Assembly (NCBI GenBank): GCA_025617745.1
Contig: CM046866.1
Span: forward strand, 16,623,725-16,687,724
Origin: Heliocidaris erythrogramma
Taxonomy: Eukaryota; Echinodermata; Echinoidea; Camarodonta; Echinometridae
Length of the DNA stretch: 64,000 nucleotides
Direction: 5' to 3'
How positions within the stretch are numbered: the stretch's first letter is position 1; each line of letters begins with the position of its first letter. Below the pieces are notes generated by a model. That model did not search any database. It saw nothing but the letters and a program-made list of their open reading frames with translations, and was not told where the DNA came from. Both the position numbers and the translations under genes were made by a program. This document shows positions 48,347 through 60,800 of the stretch, one piece after another.

Positions 48347-51300
48347 AAATCAACACCTTCTGTGTCACTATTAAAGTTTTCAAGCAAACATCATAAACAT
48401 ACTTTTGAAGAGTCCATTCCTTTTCAATTTGAATTCTTGTTTTTCATCGAGTTGGATATATTTTTCACAGTATTAAACTTCCTGATGAACAATGAAGTAA
48501 AAAAAAAAGGAAAAAAATCAATGCAAGCATTCTTCATCCAAAATATGAATGCATGGGCAGGATTTGCCACATGAAGCAATTAAGAAAAGTGATCAACATT
48601 AGATGTTATTCAGGTAAACAATTTTGTCTCTAAGACTGAATCAATACGCTTTAATATATATGTTCTCAAGTTTTGTATGAAGGCCATTTATGACATCACA
48701 TGCAATATGACCTTCACAACATTTTTTTCATGAAGAGATGACATTTTCAAAGAATATTTAAAAGAAATAGTTATTTAGAGTCACAAAAACATCTTAATTG
48801 ACAAGATATCAGGCTCAATATTAAACACATAACAATAAACCAAGGAAGAATAATAATTTATAACACAAAAAATGAAACCCTTCAACAAGGGACATTTACT
48901 CACATTGCAAATAAATAAGAATTATTGAGCCAATTTATCAATTCGTCCACTAGGTCTTCACGATGCATTAATATAAATTGTCAAGATTTTTTTCTACACC
49001 TTGATGTAAGTGATAATGAATTAGGGTGTAATTATAATCATCATTACCTGTCACAGATCATCTTCATCTCAGCTAATTTGAAGTAGTTTCCAAGAGTATT
49101 ACGTATTATATAATATATGGCATAACATTACATCAATTCCTCGAAGTGAAAACAAAAAAAATGATATGAATACTATACTCTGCACCAAGACAATTTATTC
49201 AGCTAAGTAAATGTACATGCATTTGTAATCTCAATGGTGTCTCCATGTAATGCATGTACATATTAATACTGCCCAAGTGGATAAATAATCACTCTTTTCT
49301 ACAGTTACAAATTTCATGGCCAGCTTAGTTTTGAAAGCTATCAGTTTTTTCTTCTTTAGAATACCCTTATAAAGGGCAGTGACAACTATAAGTATTCTCA
49401 ACTCATATTTAAAGTACTGCTATACAGACTTATGATGACAGATATAAGCTCACTGTTGAAAATAGAAATAAATAGAGAAAAGGAAAAGGAGAGGGGAAGA
49501 AAATGAAAAGGGGAACGGTACAACTTCTTTCCGTCACCTACATTCTTTTGATGGCCTTGTTCTCAGGCATATCATTTCCTCAAGTACGTGTGATGCACCC
49601 CCCATACACCAGTGCCCCCTCAATGGATTAAACCCATACAGCACCACTGTTTGTGAGCAAAATGGAAGCATATCATCATGATCAGAAATCAAAAAATTCA
49701 AAAGTCAATGAACTGGACAAAAGATATGTTTGCAAGCAAGTTGAAGACATCATTTTGGTTGTCTAGACATTCGCTCATACATGTATGTCTCAATGCAGCA
49801 ACTGCTGAAGAGAAAGTTACTTGATGACTATCATAGCTGTGTCCATGTAGTAGACTTATCCTACTTACGATAAGCGTTAGGTTTTCAGTACAATGTGTCT
49901 CTTTTATCCATTTATTTTGTCCAGGAATGAAAAATCTCTTGACGTGACCAATAAGAATTGGTAGTGATACCGAAAGAAACATTAGAGCAATTACAAGGTT
50001 ACTCACATTTAAACATCTGAAGTAGTATTGAGTTACATCTTTAGCTTTTATTCTCTTATTACAGGTATCAGCTAAATCCCACAATGCATACATATTGGAG
50101 TACCTATATATAGAACCAAAAGAGAAACTGTAATTACTGCTCGCCCAACTAATATACTGGTTACTCATGTTACATAATTTGGACATGCAAAATTGCAATG
50201 AGGGCTAAAATGAAAAGTGTGCTAATATGAGGCTTTCTTGAAAAATGATTTGAGCCTTTTCAAAGAACCATGCTAGGGAGACCTCCACTGGGTGACAACT
50301 GAAAATGACTGGACCCATCATTTTTGCAGATTTCACAGGAATAATGGTTAATCACGTTAATTTTACTCACGTTACATTTTGTCCATAAGATAGCAGCAGC
50401 TTTGGTTTCATTCTAACTTGCAGGACTTAAATGTACATGTACGTTCTTCTTTGTGTTTTTTCAATGAATAATGACTTTTATGATTTTATGATTTTATATA
50501 AATACTGGTAAAACTTTGGATATTTTACCTCAAGATAAGCAATCTATTGTGCATAATTCATAGGCAAAATATCATAATAATGTATAAAAATAGACATTTT
50601 TGCCATTTCTAACTTTTCTTGATGTTTTTTTAAAAGTAAATCACTGATGATATGTTTTACGTGAAATACCAAAATCAAATTTTAAGGTCCAGGTCCACCA
50701 ACCTGTGGAATTGCCCATTAGTCACTGGTCACATTTTTTAATGCGATAAATGGATAAAAGTGATATGTTGCACGAAACGCAATGCATGGAATCAGAATTT
50801 TGGGTTGAATAAGGTGTTCGTTCAGAGTAAGATCATATGCCGCATTCCTTAACATACCGTATCACATAGTATGGCCAGTAAAGATACTTTTCTGTCGATA
50901 CATTATAATAAGACATATCTCCACGTGCTACGAGACATGAGGTGAGATCTCATACCACATGGACAGCAAACAGAATTCAAGCCTTCCGACGGGTAAAATC
51001 TTCCTGATGGAGGTTCAAAATAGTCCTATGACAAGTAAAATTGTAACTGCACGGTTTTGCGGGGCTTCCAGATGGAGAAAATGATCAATCACTTGTAAAT
51101 TGGAGTGATGTCGGACCAGTTGCAAGGCTTTCTCCTATTGGAAACCAACTCATTTTCTCTGACTGACAGGCTTATAATACCCAAACTGTGATTATAATAT
51201 ACATGCACATATGTCTATTTAGCAAGTCCACTGTACATCTATTCAAACATTTGCTGTCCAATGTTACCAACTATTATGGTATTTTGAAAATAAATTGACA

Positions 51301-51398
51301 TCAAAAGTATCATTGTACTTGATATTTGGTCTGATCCAAGCTACATGTTATAGCAGGGCTTTCAAATTCATACAATTAGCAGATTGATACAGTCATCA

Positions 51399-51546
51399 GG
51401 GCCCTGTTTCATAAAACTTATTATCAATAACAAGTCACAATGACTGTTATAAGCTACTGAAATCATGGCATTTAATTGGCTGAGAGCAAATTTGTCATAG
51501 CTCTGCTGCAATTGTTATCGGTACAAAGTTTTATGAAATGTAGGGG
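51399..51546. mobile_element. Palindromic MITE family 2, copy b
   Basis: Starts GGGCCCTGTTTCATAAAACT, carries GGCTGAGAGCAAATTTGTCA (the core in the opposite orientation to the other copies) and ends with a decayed complement (GTTTTATGAAATGTAGGG). It lies in the probable DDX1 3' UTR. Confidence 0.85.
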
Positions 51547-51708
51547 ACCAAATACATGTAGCTTGGACCTGCTCAATTAGAGACCTCAAACAAAGGAATT
51601 TTATATTTCATATTTTCATATCCAATAACATTGCAACGTCTTGCAAAATGGGATTACAGTCACATGGTCAGGTGTGCAGCGGGTTTATAATGGGCGTGGT
51701 CTATTTCT

Positions 51709-51821
51709 TTATGATGCAATACCAGAGAACTGAAGGAAAGAAGACTGAGCTCTCTTCTCCAGGTTATGAAGCTCTGAGACCGCTGGGGCCAGGTCATCTA
51801 CGTGACCCTTGTAACCACTCC
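51709..51821 (-). CDS. DDX1: DDX1 last coding exon
   Basis: Acceptor TCTCACAG. Reads [20 protein letters not shown], then [17 protein letters not shown] and TAA (51711-51709). Human has [20 protein letters not shown] at this place but continues further past the shared FL. Confidence 0.93.
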
Positions 51822-54800
51822 CTGTGAGAACGAAAGAACGAAAACGATGTTTAACATTAAAAGGTGAAATTGAGAGACACAAAGTCGAATAAAAGATTTG
51901 TCTTACTTCCTTTGGGAAGCAAATATAGTCCCCATTCTGCACCCATTAAATATAAAGTAAAAGCTCTCAGGTTTTTGAGAATCATGTGCAAACTACTTCC
52001 ACTGTGTCATGGTTTTACTTTAAATACACTAATGAAATACCATTTCATGGTCTTACTAGAATTAAGTCTCTATGTTTGCTGATGAGCAGTTGTACAGTTA
52101 ATATATATATATCCCACTGCTGAAAATGCCTAAAACAATTTACCACAGAATCAAGAAAAATGAAATCACTTTTAATACCTGTAGCATGTAAAATGAATTG
52201 AACAATTTTTTCCTTTTCTATCCAAAAGTGCATTTAGAAAACACTATTATTTAAAAAAAAAAGCCATTATAGTATGTATATCTAAAAAAAAAATGTTAAC
52301 AAAAAATCCTCCATTTTTAAATGTGTGTCTTTCTAGATTAATAGACTTATGAATGCTGATCACTCTTTTCTGTATTTGGCTTTAACCCTAACTAGGCCGG
52401 GGTATTTTGGGAGTTCTTATGGCCGGGGGGGGGGGGGCCTCCTAGGCCCCCCCCAAGATCTCGGCAACGGTTGACTCTGCGCGCATGAAATTTGGCACAG
52501 ATGTAGATTAACTTGTGTAGAACACAATCCCGGTGTAATTTTTTTTTTTCTCAAAATGGTAAATTTTGCTATATGAAGATGAACATGGATTGAATATTGG
52601 CTGTAACTGGACCTCTAAGACTCACAAATACATAAAAAGAAAGAAAATTGGGTAAAACGGTGTTTTATTAAATTTGCATAACTCATTAATATGCAAATTA
52701 GCTGTGTCATGTGTATTACAAGCCAATAATGTATTTCTTTGTTTTTATTATGTATTTCTTTGCTTTTAATCTTATGTTTGTTTTTGAATTTTAATGTATT
52801 CTATTGTTTGCCAACCATAAAGCATATTTGTTAAATGAATATTGTGATAATAAACAAATTGTAATGATTACTAGGAATGGTTACTTTTTTGCCATAGGCT
52901 AATACACACATGAATGGAGAATTTGATCATTTTGCTTGACATGTGATCAATAATTGTAATCTGACACCAGAACCGTGTGACCGATCCACATAAATGAGGT
53001 ATCAAAATGTGCGTGAAAGATCAGGGAAAAAAGTCCTGAAATTTGAGCGGGAAAGATTCAGCCGTCGCGAGGCCACCGACAAAATTCGGGAGGGGGGGCC
53101 TCCCAGGCCCCCCCCCCGGCCTAGTTAGGGTTAAGTTTAGGCTTTCTATCGACATTATTTCATTGTCTAAAAAAAGCGTCAGTGAATTTCTACTTTAACA
53201 AGCATTGGAAACAGAAAATAAAATACTGACCCATATGCCTTCTCTTCTGCCCATAAGTGACCTTGCCATCAAACTCATCGGCTTGGACCTTCATGGAGGA
53301 ATCGGTCTGGTCGATGATCACCCCTAGGTGTTCCTCAATGTCTGCTAGATACTGCATCTCGTTGTACCAGATGCAACATCCTCCACGCTCCTTCAGATTG
53401 GTGTTGTGGCAACTCTTACCACGACTGGGACAGGAGTGGTACCATACCTGAACAACATACATGTATTACAAAACTAGGTACATGTGTTGTAGCAATCCCT
53501 ACCCCACAGTTATGATTTATGCAACATGTTGTAGCAACCCCTTAACACGATTGGGACACAAGTGGTAGCATACCTACAAGGAGTAGATCGATATCATTAC
53601 AAGATAGTCCTTGATCTTATTGTACAGAAGCAGTAATTGTGAATAAAATGTAAGCTGACTTTAATAATGCATTTGTTATTATTATTCATTCAGCAATTCA
53701 AAGACAATATACTATTACACACTGAGAATGAATGACTTACCCTGCTGTGACAAAAGTCTACTTTAAGTATACCCAGCAAAATTACAAACATTTGAAAACT
53801 TTATGTATGCAGATAAACTGTCAATAATACAACTCATATCTTTATAAACAATTGTGTTACAAACTGCAAAACACTTCATAAGCGGAACTGCATGTCAGCG
53901 GTATTTGGTCTTCGTCTACAAACTGATTTTGATGGGACCTCGTTTTGAAAATGAGTCACGTTTATTGGATGGTGAAGATAAATGTTGGTCCCCAGACGTT
54001 CACGCCTACCATGCCGTGGGCAGCAAATTCCGCCCAAAATTTGGAGTGTTGAACATTTTGTTTAGGCTCAGAATGGCTTGAAAATTCTTCCTCATACAGA
54101 AACCTGTGCCATCAGTATAATGTTTATTCTTATGCAATACAAATTTGTCCAGTTTGCTCGAGAAAATACTCTTTGAAAGTTAATACTGAACTCTTGAAAA
54201 TTCATTTTTGACATTTGCTCAAAAGTCTGGTGGCATGGAAGGGGTTAATAATCATATCCGATTGATAATGCCTGTATAAACCAAATTATGCACATCACCC
54301 ACACACTTCATTAAGCTAAATGTAGGCATCAAAGACCAACCTTTTCAGGAACTGTAGAAACAAGTGAAATGGCCAGACCCATCCTGTAACAAGAAACAAT
54401 ATGGTCAAAAGAAGAATAAATAAAAGCTAAATCAGAAAATCCATTGGCTAGTAAATATTTATTATTGATGGGTTGACCATAAGAATAGACATAAATGCAG
54501 CTCACACACATATGGGTATGGTATTACGTGGACCGACTTCATAATCTCATAATCTCATCCACACCACACCAAGTACAAACAACACTCAAAGTATGGTAAA
54601 ATAAACCAAGATCACACAGAATTTACCATCGTATGTCTTTATTCTCCTCTTCGGGAAACCAACCACACGTGTGCTCAAAAAATTAACATAATATATACAT
54701 GAATATGATAACATATCATCAAGGTTCGTAACGATGGCCAGTAAACTCGACACTTTTTCAGTTTTGGTCGACTTTTCAGAACATGCAACAGACAACTTTG

Positions 54801-57800
54801 CCACACATACATCGTCTATGGAACTTTATATATCAAACACTCAGCAGTCCAGGGATTCAGTGATACTCAGGCAAGGAGTCCACATTCATGCTTTGTGTAG
54901 AAAAATTCAATGGCACATATTTTTTTCATCAAAATTAAATTTATATTTTGAGTGCTTCGAAGATAGATATTGGCTTGTCTCAGAGGACCACCACAACAGA
55001 AGAACCAACCTTTCAGCTCTGCCAACACGACCGATGCGATGGACATAGTTCTGCTTCTCATCGGGTAATGTTACATTGACGACTGAGATGGTGGAAACAA
55101 AGAAATGCACAACATGTCAGCTGTTAGTCATGCCAACATGCCTATTTTTTTTTCTTCATTCAAGGACAAAGATAGTATTAGAAAAAGGTGAAAGGAAAAA
55201 AATACATAGGGAGAGAGAAACACACAAGTGGAACTAAGAGCAAGATGGAGATAGAGAAAGAGAAAGAGAAAGGGGGAGAGAGAGAGAGAGAGAGAGAGCA
55301 TTGACTTTATCTTTGATCTACTTTTCTTGATACAATGGAACCTTGTTATAAAGAACACTGTTACAACAAACTCTCATTATAACAAGTTAATTTTGCTGGT
55401 CCCACTTCTTTGTATTCTATTGTTTTCTAGCCCTGATATAACAAGGTTTCAATATAGATGGGTTAATTTCCTTGGTCCCAAGGAGTTTGGTATAACGAGG
55501 TTCCACTGTTACAGTAAGTAACCAACATGTCTGAGAACATTTTGCAAAAATGATTTAAAAAGATATGTAATATTAGCAAGAAGAGACTTGTCAGTGTTAT
55601 TAAAAGTATGCATTTTTATGCATATGAGCATGGCTTTTGAGCTATATGGACCTCTAGGTATGTCTACTCACCATATGGGATACCTTTCACATCGATACCA
55701 CGGGCAGCTACATCGGTACAGATCATGAAACGAGCTCTCTTCTCCTACAGACGTGGGAAAATGGGTTGGAGAAATGTCATGTGGTGAAGAAATAAAACAA
55801 ATCAAAACAAACCTGGCCCTGTTTCATAAAACTTATTATCAGTATCAGATGTTACATTTCTATGACAAATTTGCTCTCAGCCAATCAGATGCAAGGATTT
55901 CAGCAGCTTAGAACAGTTATTGCAACTTGTTATTGATAACAAGTTTTATGAAACAGGGCCCAGGACCTTATCAGAAACCTCTAGGCCTCAGGTACTTTCC
56001 CCTCGTATCCAAAGTATGTTTGAGATAAGACATAACTTTCATATTGATATTTTTGTGAACACTTTTTGTGCAATACTAGTGCCAGGAGAAGAAGTACAAC
56101 AAACAAAACTAAATGAAAACAAATCATTAGTATCATCAAAGTATCTGAAAAATTGTGGCATATACTACCGGTGTTCCACTTGATTGATAAGGATGGGTAG
56201 AAATGGTGTGCAAAATATTTCATTCTAAATAAAAATTACAGACTCTCTTATAGGTTTTTGTCCAAATATAAAATGGAAAAAATGAGGTTAATTTACATCC
56301 AGGATTCAAATGTGTATACCTAAAGAATACAAACTTTTTGCTAAATTAAAATGACACTTTCAATAATTACATCACTGTAAAAGTAACTTAATTTGCTATA
56401 TTTTCTTCCCTGCAAATTTTACATCTCTCTACTGGCATATAAGAGAAAACAAAATCAAATAAAATTGTCCCATCAACATTTCTGATGCCATAGCTGGATA
56501 ACATCTTTCTGAGCCTTGAATATTTATGGTTGAAATTGCTACATAATATTGAATATTGTATAGCAATACAAGAGAAATGTTACACTATGGTATAATAATA
56601 ATTGTACAACTAGTGTTTCATACTACAAGCTCATTGTTGTCTTCTACAAACCTTGAATTTTTGCAGGTTTTCTCTGCGTTCTGGCGGCCTGCGGTCACCA
56701 TGGAGACACACACACGAGTACTTATGGTTGGACGGGGCACGTGGACCTGAAACAAAGACCGGTCAGTCAGTCTAATTATCATTGACGTTAATTTTCAATG
56801 TTGTATGGTTTCAATAATTATGAAAAGCAGTCTGATTATGTCTGAAACATTCTGCTTTTTTTTTTAATGTACATGTACATCTCAATAAACAATTAGTAGT
56901 TTTCACTTATTTTTTCTGAAATTATGCACAGACTTTCTATCAAACATTGAACTATGTTAAAGAAAAAGCTCTGGAATGGATATATTGAACCTTATATATC
57001 ACAAATTCCACATTAAACTGTATCAATACATTTGAATAAAATGGCCTACAATATTCTGTTGCAGTAACAAAGAATATACAAAATGATACCAAACTCGATG
57101 GTATAAATTAAGACTGTACGAGAACAACACTTCCAGACTATCACCCCAGAACATCATTTTCCCATAACTACCCCCTAAGACAATTAGCTCCCATGGACAT
57201 TACACATACAGACAACTATTTCACAGTACTGGTACTTAACCCTAAAAAGACGGGGGTATTTTAGAGGCTGAAAAAACTGGGGGGGGGGGGCCTAAAGGGC
57301 CCCCCCTAAGATCTCGGCTGTTGATTGTCCGATTGCAACCAACTTTGGTATACACATAGTTCATTATGTTTTCTACATGAATGCATAGTCAAATTAATCT
57401 TATTATTCTTATATTTAAAGATATTGTTAATTTGTAAACTCAGCACTGATTTTCTTATTTACTATATAAATCTATATACCTACCTATTATGCCTGTAGTC
57501 TTGACTACGGGACCCCTTCGAGAATTTATCACACATGAGTCACAATATTGTGCGCACCCCCCGTAATCCTATTGTCCCCTTCGCCACTCACGCGCGTCAA
57601 TACGCTACGGCCATCTTCCTCTTTTGCGAGCAATCCCAAGTAGAAACATGTTGCTTGCAAGGTGAGGGGAAGGAGGGAGGGTCATAGGTAGGTATATAGA
57701 TTTATATAGTAAATAAGAAAATCAGTGCTGATTTTACAAATTTACTGCAATAAATCGTATATACCTACCTATTATGCCAGACCAGCGCCAACTCAAAGCC

Positions 57801-60800
57801 CGGGAGGCATGTTTCGAGCAGAAGGGAATAGGATTACACCAAAGACTACAAAGAAGACACAGCGGCATTCAAGGTGGCTGACGCAAACAAAGCTTCACCT
57901 GCGGGAATATCCCTAAGGTAGCAAGAAATGAAGGAATTGGGCGAACGCCAATAAGCAGCCTTCAAAATATCAACAAGCGCCACACCTTGAAACAGAGCCC
58001 AAGAAGTGCTGACACTACGAGTATCATGAGCACGAGGCTTACTGTCGGATAAAAGAGCCTCTGTGCCAGCGGCCCTAACAGCTTCAACGATCCATCTAGA
58101 GATGGAATCAAGAGAGGCAGGAGAAAAAGGCTCTCTAGTGATCAGGAACAACTGATCATCCTTACGATAAGACTTAGTCTTATCAATATACCATTTGAGA
58201 GCCCTTACAGGACACCAAACTTTGTCCTCACGCACCGAAGAAAAGTTAGAAAGCGGACAAAGAAAAATCTCAACAGGGCCAGAGGCAGCTGTCTGATTCT
58301 TGGCCACAAAAGAAGCCCTAGGAATCAATCTAACGCCTTTTCTCTCCCAGCGAACATGACCAGGAGTAAGACAGAGAGCATGAAGAGTACTGCGCCTCTG
58401 CCCAGAGGCAATAGCTACCAAAAAGAGCGTCTTAACCGTAAGATGATGAAGCGAAGCTTCACCTAACGGTTCAAAAGGAGGTTTCGCCAAGGCCTCCAGG
58501 ACCTTAGGCAGACTCCAAGACGGCACTAAATTAGAAAACGAAGGTCGTTTCAGAAAGAACGAACGAATCAAACCACTTAGTAGCGGGGAATTGGAAATCC
58601 CCGAACCATCCGAAAAACCCGAATGAATGGCCCCAATCGCCGAACGGTAGCCTCGGATAGTAGAAATAGATCTCCCTTTGTCAAATAACGAGATTAAGAA
58701 ATCCGCAATTGAACCAATAGGAGCCTTAGAAGGGGTTTGATTTCTCTCTTTGCACCAAAGGAAAAAGACAGAGAGACGGGAATTGTAAATTTCCCTAGTA
58801 GAAACCCTACGACTGGACATTAAAAAGTCCGCGGCTCTATCAGAGAGACCCGACTGTCTTGCAGATTCCCTGACAGGGGCCAAGCAGTCAAATGAAGAGA
58901 CTCCGGATTGCGGTGAAGAATCCCCGATAGGGGCTGTAACACCAGATCCGCTCTTAACGGGAGAACTAACGGTTGAGCCCTTAGAAGGCTCATAAGTTCC
59001 GGAAACCAATTCCTCCTGGGCCAAAAGGGAGCTATTACAAGCACCCTCGCCCGATCTTCCCTGATTTTCCGCAAGACACGCGGAATCAGTTGGAAGGGAG
59101 GAAAGGCGAATCCCTGAAGGTTCTCCCAGCTGAGGGAGAAAGCATCGAGAGCCCATGCTCCCTGATCGCGAACACGGGAGCAATACTTCGGCAGCTGGTG
59201 ATTTAGCACCGACGCAAATAGATCCACTTCCAGTGGACCTAGGCAACTGCGAATGCGGCAAAATACCTCCGGATGGAGCATCCATTCCGATGGAAGATAC
59301 CTGCCCCGGGACAGAAAATCCGCAATGAGGTTTTCCCGACCGGGGATGAAAGAGGCCACGGGTGTGATTGCCATGCGACGACACCACCTCCACAGCTGAG
59401 CTGCTAGGGCATTCAGGGCAACCGAACGAGTGCCTCCCTGCCGATTGATATATGCCGCCACAGTAACATTGTCCGTGAGAATCAGAACCGAACGACTGAG
59501 AAGTCGACTTCTGAAATGGAGCAAGGTCAACAGAACTGCCATAAACTCCAGGACATTGATATGAGGAAGAGTCCCAAGATGAGACCAATCCCCCGCAACC
59601 GTGCTGCCGTTGCAGTGTCCTCCCCACCCCAACCGAGAGGCGTCCGTCGAAACCGATATCGACGGAAGAGGGGCAGAGAAGGACCTGCCTCGCGCGAGAA
59701 ACACCTCGCTCGTCCAACAAGAGAGAAGAGACTTGATCCCTACTGGTACTGGAACCCAGACCGAAAGAGAGTCTTTTCCCGGCTTGAAGAACCTGAGGAG
59801 ATGTCTCTGAAAGGGTCTCATGAGGAGCCGGCAGTCCTCTAGAACATCGACTAGACTGGCTAGATAACCTAGAAACTGAAGCCACTGTCTGGCCGAGACT
59901 CTTCTGGCCAGCAAGAGCTTGCGAGCCGCAGAGACAATGGTGAGAATCCTGACTCGACTGGGCCGAGCCAACTGATTCCTTATGTCTAACACCGCCCCCA
60001 GAAAAACTGGGCTGCGAGTGGGAACTAACTCTGACTTCTCCCAATTTATTAGGAAACCTAAGTCTTGAGTAAGAGAGACGAGCAAACGAGTCTCGTCCAC
60101 CAAGCGATCGCGCGACTCCGCAAGGAGAAGCCAATCGTCTAGGTAACAAAACAACCGCAGGCCGCGACGTCTCAGAGAGGCCGCTAGCACCGCTACAACT
60201 TGAGTAAAAACCCGAGGGGCCGGGCGCAGCCCGAAGGGAAGAGCACGAAGCAGCTGCGGTGGAAAGCTGCGACCACTGCAGACAAAAAAGAGTATGCAGC
60301 AAGTCGTCAATAATCAGCTTGTCACCATCGGTAACATTCAACTCCTCCGCCCTGGACCTAAGGTCGGAGAGAAGCCCTTGAAAAGCCGCCAAACGCATCC
60401 CTGACCTAATGTGGTTTTCAATATTAGACCAAATCTTATCCTCCGCCCTGAACGCAGCGGAGGTAAGCGGATTAGTCGCCCGCAAGCGACGACCAACCTC
60501 TAAAATCTCAGGAGAAAGAATCTTAGCCTTGAAAAAGCTGTCTTGGTCCTGAGAACAAAAGGCAAAGGCCTTACCCCTGACCGCATTAGATCGCTTAACC
60601 AACAGCGCGGCCTCAATGCGGTCATACTCCAGCTTGAAAACCTCCTCAAGAGCAATACCCTCAGAGGAGACCTGCTGCTTGAAATTCCAACGCGAAGTCG
60701 AACCCTGCGCGCGGGTTGACTGAACTTCAGGGAGATATTTGGACAACAAAGCAATCGCTTCCACTCCACAGAGATTGAGCGATTGAGACTCCGCCTGCCC

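Larger units (their letters stand above)
48341..51708 (-). other. DDX1: Probable DDX1 3' UTR and flank
   Basis: AT-rich sequence after the DDX1 stop codon with no exon-like block, containing one palindromic MITE (51399-51546). Minus-strand AATAAA hexamers occur at 49916-49911 and 48346-48341. UTR length is not provable from sequence. Confidence 0.4.

Noticed and set aside
49698-50198. 166-codon minus-strand frame as a gene
   Set aside because: No domain, AT-rich composition and no splice context; it lies in the probable DDX1 3' flank and is most likely a chance frame.
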